DNA from: Dickeya fangzhongdai
GTDB taxonomy: Bacteria; Pseudomonadota; Gammaproteobacteria; Enterobacterales; Enterobacteriaceae
Assembly (NCBI RefSeq): GCF_002812485.1
Contig: NZ_CP025003.1
Coordinates: forward strand, 434,001 to 498,000
Reading direction: 5' to 3'
DNA length: 64,000 nucleotides
The position numbers and the translations under genes are program-made. Position 1 is the first letter of the stretch. Each line of letters opens with the position of its first letter. Under the pieces are notes generated by a model, which did not search any database, had not been told where the DNA came from, and worked only from the letters and a program-made list of their open reading frames with translations. Below are positions 1-8,935 of this stretch, piece after piece.

Positions 1-483
1 CAAGGACATAGCATCTGGAGTGACGATAGGAAGAGGATTCGAAGAACTCAAACTGAGTCATATTATCACCTGATGAGTGCAGGTATTCCACAAGATAAGG
101 CAATTATGATCTCAGAAGGAGCAGGAATGCATGGATGTGAAGCATCAGCGTTTGTTATGCAAAACAGAGATAAAGTTGGTGAAATAACGCATTCTCAGCA
201 AGCTAATCTTTTTAAACTATCATTTTCTATGTATATTACAAGAGCTAAAGGCTTTTATAATAAGTATAAAAACTCTAATGCCGTCTCTTGGGAAGATATG
301 AATAGCAGAATGAAAGATATATTTATTGACATGATTTATCAAGGTGCGATGAGAGTTAGATATATCTCTTCTTTTGAGAGAAATGATCCTGAAGATGTTA
401 TTCTGCTTATAAAGAAAACACCCAGTTTGGCTGCTTATGATAAAAGCAGAAAAAGAATCATCTATTTAAAGGAGGGGCAATGA
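1..483 (+). pseudogene. Pesticin/T4-lysozyme-like toxin fragment, frameshifted
   Basis: Two frames together read as one protein. Frame 2 (from base 2) gives SGVTIGRGFE, the glycine-rich signature of the pesticin/T4-lysozyme fold that cuts peptidoglycan, and then stops at about base 72. Frame 1 continues with SYYHLMSAGIPQDKA and GAGMHGCEASAFV, the next conserved blocks, to a stop at 483. Loss of one base near 41-43 (GA-AGA, expected GAT/GAA then AGA) accounts for the switch. The 5' part lies outside the window, so a larger effector such as a VgrG or bacteriocin fusion is possible. The sequence is AT-rich compared with downstream genes. The stop overlaps the start of the next gene, as in a toxin-immunity pair. 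An ATG at 73 would give only the C-terminal part. A sequencing error cannot be excluded. Confidence 0.6.
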
Positions 484-860
484 AATTTATAATTTTTGTT
501 GTTTTATTTTTATCATTCTCATCTCAGGCAAAAGACATTCAATCCTGTTATGACAAAAAAGTGACGGCGTATATTCAGAGTTGCATGGAGGCTTTAGCTC
601 ATGATGAGAATAAAAAATACCATGATGAATATGATAGTTTCATCAAAAGTATTCGTCGTGAAGATTTAGCTAATTATAATGATTTTATTGAATCGACTAA
701 TAGTGCTAAAGTTTTTTGGGAAAAATATATTGCCAGTGAGTGCCAGGCTGAAGGGTTGTTAAACATCAAAGACTCTCCAGCTTACGCTATCGCTTATAAT
801 GAGTGCATGATTAAAGCTTACAGAATCAGAGTGACTTTTTATAAAAATTATCCATTCTGA
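480..860 (+). CDS. Exported LprI-like (DUF1311-type) protein, probable lysozyme immunity
   Basis: A 126-residue protein with a clear signal peptide (residues 1-17, ending SSQA). The mature part is rich in charged helices and has four spaced cysteines (CYDKK, QSCMEA, SECQAEG, NECMIK). The C-terminal half has the W..Y...EC..........YA..Y.ECM...YR pattern of the lysozyme-inhibitor LprI family (DUF1311). The ATG overlaps the stop of the upstream lysozyme-like frame by four bases, behind a strong AGGAGG-like site, so the two were probably translated together. I infer a periplasmic immunity protein against the upstream muramidase. Family membership comes from pattern only and is moderately sure. 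The AT-rich composition suggests transfer. Confidence 0.6.
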   Translation: MKFIIFVVLFLSFSSQAKDIQSCYDKKVTAYIQSCMEALAHDENKKYHDEYDSFIKSIRREDLANYNDFIESTNSAKVFWEKYIASECQAEGLLNIKDSPAYAIAYNECMIKAYRIRVTFYKNYPF

Positions 861-983
861 TTTTTTAATGCAATGTATCTATACCCTAAATAATTTGAGT
901 TGCAGGAAAACCAACGCACCTGTCACTCAAATTGTTTAGGGTCGAGGGCAATCTTTGAATACTCCTCGACGACAACGCACACC

Positions 984-1718
984 TTATCCCTGCGCCGGAA
1001 ACGGCGGCAGTTGCCGAAAGGTATTCAATAGGCCTTCCGACCAGGCTTTGCGGATGGCGACGAAGTAAGGGTCGCTTTCGGTGATGCGGTGCTGTTCGCT
1101 GGCATCGAAGCTGCCGGTGCGATAAATCATCACGTCCAGCGGCAGGCCGACCGATAGGTTGCTGCGCAGCGTGGAGTCGATGGAAATCAGCGCGCAGCAC
1201 ATCGCCTGTTCCAGCGAGGTGTCCGCCGTCAGTACCCGGTCGATAATCGGTTTGCCGTACTTGCTTTCGCCGATCTGAAAGTAGGGGGTATCGACGGTGG
1301 CTTCGATAAAATTGCCTTCCGGATAGATGTGGAACAGCCGCGGCGTTTCGTCGCCAATCTGACCGCCCAGCAGTAGGTTGCAGCCGAAATTGGTGCTGCT
1401 GCCGTTTTGCTGGGCCTGGCTGTCGCGGTGAATGACCTCGCGCACGGTTTCGCCCACCAGCGTGGCGGCGTCGTACAGCGTGCTGACCTGCATCAGGTTC
1501 GGCGTGTGCTGGTCCTGAATGCGGGCGTTCAGCAGGCTGATGATGCTCTGGGTGGTGGCGAGATTGCCGGCGGACTGTAGCACCAGCACCCGTTCGCCTT
1601 CCTGACGGAACACATGGAGCTTTCTGAAGGTTGCGATGTGGTCGACCCCCGCGTTGGTGCGGGAGTCGGAAGCGAAAACCAGACCGTCAGACAGACGCAT
1701 GGCCACACAGTAGGTCAT
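984..1718 (-). CDS. Anbu, proteasome-like peptidase (COG3484)
   Basis: A 244-residue protein of the proteasome/HslV superfamily. It begins MTYCVAMRLSDGLVFASDSR, so removal of Met exposes the N-terminal threonine nucleophile. The DSRT segment matches the conserved Asp/Ser/Arg of beta subunits, and a GSSTNFGCNLLLGGQ stretch forms the central sheet. Anbu is known to occur with a transglutaminase-like protein, an alpha-E protein and a circularly permuted ATP-grasp enzyme, and all three lie immediately upstream here in the same direction. It is the last gene of the set, 29 bases after the transglutaminase gene. Its physiological substrate is unknown. Family assignment is confident; a role in degrading a peptide or amide made by the ATP-grasp partner is inference from the literature on this cluster. 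Confidence 0.9.
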   Translation of the reverse strand: MTYCVAMRLSDGLVFASDSRTNAGVDHIATFRKLHVFRQEGERVLVLQSAGNLATTQSIISLLNARIQDQHTPNLMQVSTLYDAATLVGETVREVIHRDSQAQQNGSSTNFGCNLLLGGQIGDETPRLFHIYPEGNFIEATVDTPYFQIGESKYGKPIIDRVLTADTSLEQAMCCALISIDSTLRSNLSVGLPLDVMIYRTGSFDASEQHRITESDPYFVAIRKAWSEGLLNTFRQLPPFPAQG

Positions 1719-1747
1719 ACAACACCTTTTGAGTTAAACAGTGCTCA

Positions 1748-2569
1748 CTATTGCTGTTGTTGCACCTGCTGCTGTCGCTCAAACAGGCTCACTTCAGCCT
1801 CGGAAAACATCTCTTCACAACCACCGCCGAGGCGGCTGCCGCGCACCGGGCAGGCATCCAGATAATCCATCCCCACCGCCAGCCGCAAGTGCTGATTGAG
1901 CCGGCGAGTATTGTTGGTGATATCAAAACTGTGCCAGCGCTCGTTCAGCCAGGCTTCGGCCCAGGCGTGCATCGCCACGTGCTCGGTATCCCGGCTGTAG
2001 ACGTAGCCGCTGACGTAGCGCGCCGGAATGCGCAGGCTGCGACAGCAGGCCAGGAATACGTGGGTGTGATCCTGACACACCCCTTTGCCTTTGGCAAAAG
2101 CCGCCGCCGCGGTATCGTGCACCCGGGTGGCGCCGGGAGTATACGGCATTTTCAGCCGCAGTTCCGCCATCAGCGTTTCCAGGCTGCCCGCCGGATCGGC
2201 CTCGCGGTAATAGCGCCGGGCAAACTCGCGGATCGGCTCGTCCGCCTCGGTCAGCTCGGTGCCGCGCAGGAACACCAGCGGCGACAGCGACTCGCTGCTC
2301 TCCTCGGGCTGCTCTTCTCCATTATCGGCGATTTCCACCACACCCTGAGCGTGGATCAGAATGTCGTGATGAGGATGGTCCAGCGTCAGCACGTGCATCA
2401 GGTTGCCGTAGGCGTCGGTGGTGGCGACCGCCGAGGCCGGCAGCGTCAGCTTCCAGTCGCGGATGCGCTGGCGGGCGGAACTCTGCGGCGTGAGCCGCAG
2501 GTACTGGGTGCTGAACTTCACTTCTTCATCGTAACGGTAGTGGGTCAGGTGATTGATGGTGAGTTTCAT
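1748..2569 (-). CDS. Transglutaminase-like cysteine peptidase of the Anbu cluster
   Basis: A 273-residue protein with the bacterial transglutaminase N-terminal domain (residues about 1-85) followed by a transglutaminase core. The catalytic triad is visible: Cys165 in GKGVCQDHTH, His201 in MHAWAEAWL and Asp216 in SFDITNN. Such proteins hydrolyse or form amide bonds. The start overlaps the stop of the alpha-E gene by four bases (ATGA-type junction), so translation is coupled. There is no signal peptide, so it acts in the cytoplasm. The tail ends in a short glutamine run (RQQQVQQQQ). Together with its neighbours it belongs to the cluster proposed to make and trim a peptide-like tag or metabolite. 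The product is unknown. Confidence 0.9.
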   Translation of the reverse strand: MKLTINHLTHYRYDEEVKFSTQYLRLTPQSSARQRIRDWKLTLPASAVATTDAYGNLMHVLTLDHPHHDILIHAQGVVEIADNGEEQPEESSESLSPLVFLRGTELTEADEPIREFARRYYREADPAGSLETLMAELRLKMPYTPGATRVHDTAAAAFAKGKGVCQDHTHVFLACCRSLRIPARYVSGYVYSRDTEHVAMHAWAEAWLNERWHSFDITNNTRRLNQHLRLAVGMDYLDACPVRGSRLGGGCEEMFSEAEVSLFERQQQVQQQQ

Positions 2570-3495
2570 AGCGCCTCCAGATAGGTATGACGGATGCTGT
2601 CAGCCAGTCCATTGATTTTAATGAGGAAACGACTGAGGTAATGTTGCAGGTCGTCAGCCAGTACGTCGTCGATCGAGCCGAAGCGCAGCTCCACGTGCAG
2701 CAGGTGGGCCAGCCGCTGCGGGATGCGCGCCCGCTCGCTGCCGATCATCTCCAGCTGTTGCACCAGATCGCCCACGCAGGCGTGCAGCGAGCGCGGCACG
2801 TCGTTGCGCAGCACCAGCAATTCGGTGACGGTTTCCCGGCTGATGGGTTGGCGATAAATACTGTGGTACGCCTCGCGGGCGCTCACCGCGCGCAGCAGGG
2901 TGTCGAGCCGGTAGTATTCTCGCACCGGGTCCGGGTCGTTGTTGAGCTGCTGATCCTTGACCGCCAGCAATTGCGCGGTAGCGAACGCCCGTTCGATCAG
3001 GGTGCCTATGCGAATAAAACACTGGGCGTCGTTGCGCAGCAGGGTGCCGAACATGGCGCCGCGAAACAGGTGCGCACGCTCTTTCACCCAGTCGAAAAAG
3101 GCGTCGATGCCGATCTTGTCCACCCCGGACTGCCGCAGATTACGGATATCGATGCGGGTGGTGTTGATGCATTCCCACACTTCGGACGACAGACTGCCGC
3201 GCACCGCGTGGGCGTTATTCCACGCCATTTCGATGCAACTGTAGATGCTGCTGGGGTTGTGGCTGTCCAGCGCAAAGAAGTTCAGCAGGTTGTTCATGGT
3301 GAAGCGGGCGTAGCGCTGCTGAAACAGCTCGTGAGTAAACGTCAGGTTGAGCGGCAGCGACAGGTCATGCTGCTGCTGGTTGTGACGCGGCATCATCGAC
3401 AGCTTGTAGGTGACGTCCAGCACGCGGGCAAAACTCTCCGCCCGTTCCAGATAACGGGCCATCCAGTACAGTTCGCTGGCGGTACGGCTTAGCAT
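2566..3495 (-). CDS. Alpha-E domain protein of the Anbu cluster
   Basis: A 309-residue, almost all-helical protein starting MLSRTASELYWMARYLERAE, the hallmark of the alpha-E (DUF403, COG2307) family. YW.ARY.ERAE.. near the N terminus and a later YYRLDTLLRAVSA segment are typical. The gene overlaps the ATP-grasp gene by seven bases upstream and the transglutaminase gene by four downstream. The family has no firmly established activity and nearly always accompanies a circularly permuted ATP-grasp protein, so a structural or regulatory role for that enzyme is inferred. Length matches the family. Confidence 0.9.
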   Translation of the reverse strand: MLSRTASELYWMARYLERAESFARVLDVTYKLSMMPRHNQQQHDLSLPLNLTFTHELFQQRYARFTMNNLLNFFALDSHNPSSIYSCIEMAWNNAHAVRGSLSSEVWECINTTRIDIRNLRQSGVDKIGIDAFFDWVKERAHLFRGAMFGTLLRNDAQCFIRIGTLIERAFATAQLLAVKDQQLNNDPDPVREYYRLDTLLRAVSAREAYHSIYRQPISRETVTELLVLRNDVPRSLHACVGDLVQQLEMIGSERARIPQRLAHLLHVELRFGSIDDVLADDLQHYLSRFLIKINGLADSIRHTYLEAL

Positions 3496-4928
3496 GATTC
3501 GTCCTCCTCCATCACCCAGGTGTCCTTGGTGCCGCCTCCTTGCGAGGAGTTCACCACCAGCGAGCCTTCGGTCAGCGCCACGCGGGTCAGCCCGCCGGGC
3601 ACCAGCCGGATCTCCTCGCCGTACAGCACGAACGGGCGCAGGTCGATGTGGCGCGGCGCCAGTCCTTCCTCGACAAACGTCGGGCAGGTGGAGAGCGCCA
3701 GCGTGTCCTGAGCAATATAGTTGCCGGGGTTAGCCAGCAATCGCTGACGGAAATCCTCGATTTGCTGGCGGGTGGATTTGGGGCCGACCAGCATGCCGTA
3801 GCCGCCCGCGCCGTGAACCTCTTTCACTACCATGCTGTCCAGATGAGCCAGCACGTAGCTGAGATCGTCGGGCTTGCGGCACTGCCAGGTGGGAATATTG
3901 CCGAGAATCGGCTCTTCGGACAGGTAAAAGCGGATCATCTCCGGCACGTAAGGGTAGATGGATTTGTCGTCCGCCACGCCGGTGCCGATGGCGTTCGCCA
4001 GCACCACGCCGCCGGCGCGGTACACCGACAGCAGCCCCGGCACGCCGAGCATCGAATCGGCGCGGAACGCCAGCGGGTCAAGAAAGGCGTCGTCGATGCG
4101 GCGGTAGATCACATCCACCCGGCACGGGCCTTCGGTGGTGCGCATATACACCGCGCCTTCTTTGACAAACAGATCGGCGCTTTCCACCAGTTCCACCCCC
4201 ATTTGCTGGGCGAGGAAACTGTGCTCGAAATAGGCGCTGTTGAAGCGGCCGGGCGTCATTACCACCACCGTCGGGTCGTCGACGTGGGTACTTTCCCGCA
4301 GCGTCTGCAACAGGTAGCTGGGGTAACGCTCCACCGGCGCGATGTGCTGGCTGGCGAACAGGTCCGGGTAGAGCCGCATCATCATCTTGCGGTTTTCCAG
4401 CATATACGACACGCCGGATGGCGTGCGCAGATTGTCTTCCAGCACGTAATAGTGGCCGTCGCTGTTGCGCACCATGTCGATGCCGGTGATGTGGGCGTAG
4501 ATATTGTTGTGCAAGTCGACGCCCTGCATGCACGGCTGATACTGCTCGTTGGCGAGCACCTGTTCGCGGGGCACGATGCCGGCGTTGAGAATGTGTTGCT
4601 GATGGTAGATGTCGTAGAGGAAAGCATTGAGGGCTTTGACGCGCTGGCGGATGCCAAGGTCAAGCATGCGCCATTCATGGGCCGGAATGATGCGCGGCAC
4701 GCTGTCAAAAGGAATCAGGCGCTCGGTACCGCCTTCTTCGCCATACACGTTAAAGGTAATCCCCACCCGGTGGAACAGCAGTTCCGCCTGTTCTTTCTTC
4801 TGGCGGATAGCGTGCTGGTCGGTCTGTTGCAACCATTGCCAGTAGGCGTCGTAGTGCTGGCGTTGCCCGCCTTCTGCGCTGAGCATCTCATCGTAGTAAG
4901 GCGCGGTCGGAAGCGTCATTTTTATCAT
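3489..4928 (-). CDS. Circularly permuted ATP-grasp protein (COG2308)
   Basis: I place the start at MIKMTLPTAPYYDEM (4928) because an AGGGGAC site lies just upstream; this gives 479 residues, usual for the family. A longer open frame to 5129 adds a low-complexity, serine- and proline-rich head and is unlikely. Characteristic blocks are PGRFNSAYFEHSFLA, VIYRRIDDAFLDPL, and VVKEVHGAGGYGMLVGP near the C terminus, the glycine-rich ATP-grasp loop. Such enzymes are thought to activate a carboxylate with ATP and ligate it to an amine. It is the first gene of a tightly overlapping four-gene operon ending in the Anbu peptidase. Substrate unknown. Confidence 0.9.
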   Translation of the reverse strand: MIKMTLPTAPYYDEMLSAEGGQRQHYDAYWQWLQQTDQHAIRQKKEQAELLFHRVGITFNVYGEEGGTERLIPFDSVPRIIPAHEWRMLDLGIRQRVKALNAFLYDIYHQQHILNAGIVPREQVLANEQYQPCMQGVDLHNNIYAHITGIDMVRNSDGHYYVLEDNLRTPSGVSYMLENRKMMMRLYPDLFASQHIAPVERYPSYLLQTLRESTHVDDPTVVVMTPGRFNSAYFEHSFLAQQMGVELVESADLFVKEGAVYMRTTEGPCRVDVIYRRIDDAFLDPLAFRADSMLGVPGLLSVYRAGGVVLANAIGTGVADDKSIYPYVPEMIRFYLSEEPILGNIPTWQCRKPDDLSYVLAHLDSMVVKEVHGAGGYGMLVGPKSTRQQIEDFRQRLLANPGNYIAQDTLALSTCPTFVEEGLAPRHIDLRPFVLYGEEIRLVPGGLTRVALTEGSLVVNSSQGGGTKDTWVMEEDESC

Positions 4929-5246
4929 TGTCGTCCCCTGCATTCCGCTTGATGGAAGATACTGAGAAAAATGCAGAAAACATGCCAGCGTGGTAAATGA
5001 GGTGCTTATTGCTGGCGGCGGGGGAAAACTGCACTTCGCTGGTGCAAATGACGACGAACGGTGCGCTATGGCGGGGTGATGCAGCGAAAATAACGAGAGA
5101 GAATGGTGCGATAGCGGAGGCGGGCGCACCTATTTGGGTAAGCACCATTAATATTGGATAGATGCTTTGATGCGACAAAATGTTGCGTGTTGCGATTTAA
5201 TGTCCTAGTATCTTAATACGCTATAGCAAATGCCTGCGGCTACAGT
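4929..5246. other. Intergenic region between Anbu operon and toxin-antitoxin pair
   Basis: I see no gene here. The stretch must hold the leftward promoter of the Anbu operon and the rightward promoter of the antitoxin gene. Composition shifts from GC-rich to AT-rich after about 5140, where short AT runs could be -10 elements, but I cannot pick one with confidence. Confidence 0.5.
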
Positions 5247-5264
5247 GAACACTACGAACACTAC
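5247..5264. repeat. 9-bp tandem repeat upstream of antitoxin gene
   Basis: GAACACTAC occurs twice head to tail, 24 bases before the antitoxin start. Short repeats in this position often bind the antitoxin or toxin-antitoxin complex for autoregulation. That role is inferred. Confidence 0.45.
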
Positions 5265-5287
5265 GAATTCATATAGGTATCAACAGT

Positions 5288-5524
5288 ATGGCTATCAGCA
5301 TTCGATTGGATGAAGATTTTGTCACCGAAGTAAAGGTGTATGCAGAAGCATCCAGCCGTAGTGTGCCCAAGCAGATAGAACACTGGGCCAGAATCGGCAG
5401 GATTGCTGAGGATAATCCCGATCTGACATACGAATTTATTATGGAAACTTTGCTCGCCCGAAGCGAAGCAGAGAATGGTAAGGTTTCTCGTTATGTCCGA
5501 AGAACAAAACCGAGCAGAGATTGA
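5288..5524 (+). CDS. ParD-like antitoxin of a type II module
   Basis: A 78-residue protein starting MAISIRLDEDFVTEVKVYAE, a beta strand plus helices as in ribbon-helix-helix antitoxins of the ParD-like family. The segment SRSVPKQIEHWARIGRIAEDNPDL is typical of that family. The C-terminal part would wrap the toxin. The toxin gene starts 32 bases before this gene ends, in another frame. A 9-bp tandem repeat upstream may be the operator. The assignment is sound at family level; no closer name is justified. Confidence 0.75.
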   Translation: MAISIRLDEDFVTEVKVYAEASSRSVPKQIEHWARIGRIAEDNPDLTYEFIMETLLARSEAENGKVSRYVRRTKPSRD

Positions 5525-5822
5525 GGTTTATCAGACCAACCGGTTTGAAAAAGCATTGGACAAATTGCCGCAGCAGTTCAGATCCGTTGTTGAAGATGAG
5601 ATTGATTTGATTGTTGAAAACCCTGAACTGGGTGAGCTCAAGAAAGGCGACTTGAGTTATTTAAGAGTTCATAAGTTCAAGCTGAACAACCAGTTAATAT
5701 TGCTGGGATACAGTTGGAACCAGAACCAGCTTATCATCCACCTGTTAAGTTTGGGTTCTCATGAGAACTTTTATCAGGAACAGAAAAGGATGAGAAAGTC
5801 AGATTTAAAACTCATCAGGTAA
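5493..5822 (+). CDS. RelE/ParE-family toxin
   Basis: I use the ATG at 5493 (MSEEQNRAEIEVYQT), giving 109 residues; an ATG at 5475 adds six residues and lies deeper in the antitoxin gene. The body has the RelE/ParE layout: a helical FEKALDKLPQQFRSVVEDEIDLIVENPELG hairpin, a GDLSYLRVHKFKL strand, then QLILLGYSW and IHLLSLGSHENFY. Family members either cleave mRNA in the ribosome or poison gyrase; I cannot say which from sequence. It overlaps its antitoxin gene, so the two are co-translated. Confidence 0.75.
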   Translation: MSEEQNRAEIEVYQTNRFEKALDKLPQQFRSVVEDEIDLIVENPELGELKKGDLSYLRVHKFKLNNQLILLGYSWNQNQLIIHLLSLGSHENFYQEQKRMRKSDLKLIR

Positions 5823-5826
5823 ATGA

Positions 5827-5848
5827 AACCCCGGTACTAACCGGGGTT
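5827..5848 (+). terminator. Hairpin after the toxin gene
   Basis: AACCCCGGT and ACCGGGGTT form a 9-bp stem with a 4-base loop, five bases after the toxin stop. The following T run is weak (CGTCATTT), so this may be an inefficient terminator, or serve the convergent ridA transcript. Confidence 0.5.
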
Positions 5849-5908
5849 CGTCATTTAACAATAACTCTATTCGCAATCTGTCGTTATTGCAGAGATGCCG
5901 GTTGGTTT

Positions 5909-6295
5909 TTAACCCCGAACCGCGATAGCTTCGATCTCGATTTTCACATCTTTCGGCAGGCGGGCCACTTCCACGCAGGAGCGAGCCGGGAACGGCGCGT
6001 TGTGCTCGGTGAAGAAGGCTTCGTACGCAGCGTTAACCGTGGCGAAGTCGTTCAGATCTTTCACGAACACCGTGGTTTTGACGATGTTGCCCACTTTCAG
6101 ACCGGCCGCTTCCACGATGGCTTTCACGTTTTCCAGCGACTGACGGGCCTGTGCGGTGACGTCGTCCGGCACCAGACCGGTTTTCGGATCCACCGGGATC
6201 TGACCGGAGGTGATGATCATGCTGCCCAGGTCAACACCCTGAACATAAGGGCCGATGGCGGCCGGAGCCTGTTCCGTACTGATAATGCGTGACAT
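5909..6295 (-). CDS. ridA: RidA, 2-iminobutanoate/2-iminopropanoate deaminase
   Basis: A 128-residue protein that hydrolyses reactive enamine/imine intermediates released by PLP enzymes such as threonine dehydratase. The family signature is present: SGQIPVDPKTG in the first third, and ARSCVEVARLPKDVKIEIEAIAV at the end, with the substrate-binding Arg and the flanking Cys. Length equals E. coli RidA. It lies downstream of pyrBI on the same strand, separated by a probable terminator, as in E. coli. An AGGAG site precedes the ATG. Confidence 0.97.
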   Translation of the reverse strand: MSRIISTEQAPAAIGPYVQGVDLGSMIITSGQIPVDPKTGLVPDDVTAQARQSLENVKAIVEAAGLKVGNIVKTTVFVKDLNDFATVNAAYEAFFTEHNAPFPARSCVEVARLPKDVKIEIEAIAVRG

Positions 6296-6350
6296 GTTTT
6301 CTCCTGATTATGTCTGAAATGATGCGACTTCCGCATTATTCCAAAAAGCC

Positions 6351-6400
6351 TGCCGTCAGGCCAATACCGCAATCCGATAGGCGGCGTTTTCCTGACGGCA
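6351..6400 (-). terminator. Probable pyrBI terminator
   Basis: TGCCGTCAGG and CCTGACGGCA form a 10-bp inverted repeat separated by 30 bases. Read on the minus strand after the pyrI stop, the second arm is followed by GGCTTTTTGG. The long loop makes it atypical. Confidence 0.5.
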
Positions 6401-6408
6401 ACCGCGTA

Positions 6409-7825
<1,417 letters not shown>

Positions 7826-7885
7826 TTGGCTATGCTCCCCTCGGTTAGGCCCGGTAAACAAACGGTATGACTGGCGGCGACAGGC

Positions 7886-7917
7886 AAAAAAAAGCCCCTC
7901 AACGAGGGGCTTTTTTT
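7886..7917 (-). terminator. pyrBI attenuator
   Basis: GCCCCTC (7894-7900), a 3-base loop and GAGGGGC (7904-7910) are flanked by eight A on one side and seven T on the other, extending the stem. It is a strong intrinsic terminator upstream of pyrB on the minus strand. The stop codon of the leader peptide lies inside the hairpin, so a translating ribosome would block its formation, as in E. coli. Confidence 0.93.
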
Positions 7918-8009
7918 ACGAATCTGTCAGGCAACGGAAGGAAAAACGCTGTCATGCCGCCAACAGGCAGTTGCGGTTCGGCACTCACAAAAACAGCAGC
8001 GTCAGACAT
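7899..8009 (-). CDS. pyrL: PyrBI operon leader peptide
   Basis: A 36-codon frame starting with ATG at 8009 behind a GGGAGG site and ending CCT CGT TGA within the attenuator stem, just as the E. coli leader ends within its attenuator. The C-terminal half ([18 protein letters not shown]) is encoded by a stretch with a run of T (U in RNA), where polymerase would pause when UTP is low. An internal ATG could give an 18-residue version. The peptide sequence differs from E. coli PyrL, but position, end point and U-rich segment agree. Its role is regulatory; the peptide itself probably has no function. Confidence 0.85.
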   Translation of the reverse strand: MSDAAVFVSAEPQLPVGGMTAFFLPLPDRFVKKAPR

Positions 8010-8021
8010 GTTCCCTCCCGG

Positions 8022-8062
8022 CAAATTGTCCGGAATTATACGCGCCGAAGAGGTGAATTCAA
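8022..8062 (-). promoter_or_regulatory. pyrBI promoter with AATTTG start region
   Basis: On the minus strand TTGAAT (8062-8057) and a perfect TATAAT (8040-8035) are 16 bases apart. The next bases read TCCGGACAATTTGCCGG. The AATTTG from about 8027 is the same initially transcribed sequence known in E. coli pyrBI, where UTP-sensitive reiterative addition of U at the start limits productive transcription. The identity of this short block supports the same control here. Confidence 0.85.
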
Positions 8063-8226
8063 GCAGAAAAACGCTGTCTTTTCGCGATAGGCAATCGGTT
8101 GCGGTTGATTGTTTCACAGTAAGAAGAAACGCATCGTTCGGATCACTTTTTTACTATCGCTGGCTGGCGGCCCGATACCGACAGGAGTATAAGGAATCAA
8201 AACGTTGTTTCAGTTTATTTATTTAA

Positions 8227-8703
<477 letters not shown>

Positions 8704-8716
8704 TCTGCTATTCATG

Positions 8717-8748
8717 ACAAAAGGCGCAGCAGCGCCTTTTGTATTTTG
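8717..8748 (+). terminator. Terminator after tabA
   Basis: ACAAAAGGCGC, loop AGCA, GCGCCTTTTGT: an 11-bp stem followed by ATTTTG. It starts 14 bases after the tabA stop. Confidence 0.85.
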
Positions 8749-8833
8749 ACCGGCCTCGTTTTTTCTCCTGATATCCCTTCTGTTAACAGCGTATCTGATG
8801 TGATCCCGCCCGTAAAACCGACGTAAGGCTTTA

Positions 8834-8884
8834 TGAAACCGGTTGCAGTAATCATGGCTTTCATGCAGTCTGAAACCGGTTTCA
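8834..8884 (+). promoter_or_regulatory. Two GalR/LacI-type operators upstream of the PTS operon
   Basis: TGAAACCGGTTTCA at 8871-8884 is a perfect 14-bp palindrome with the central CG pair typical of LacI/GalR regulators. TGAAACCGGTTGCA at 8834-8847 is a near copy, 37 bases upstream centre to centre. The PTS gene starts 52 bases after the second site. The E. coli AscG operator is of this type. No LacI-family gene adjoins, so the regulator is encoded elsewhere. Confidence 0.8.
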
Positions 8885-8935
8885 GTTGTAGCCGATCAAC
8901 GAAGTGGTTACCGAATATCAACGTGAGGTAGCGCC

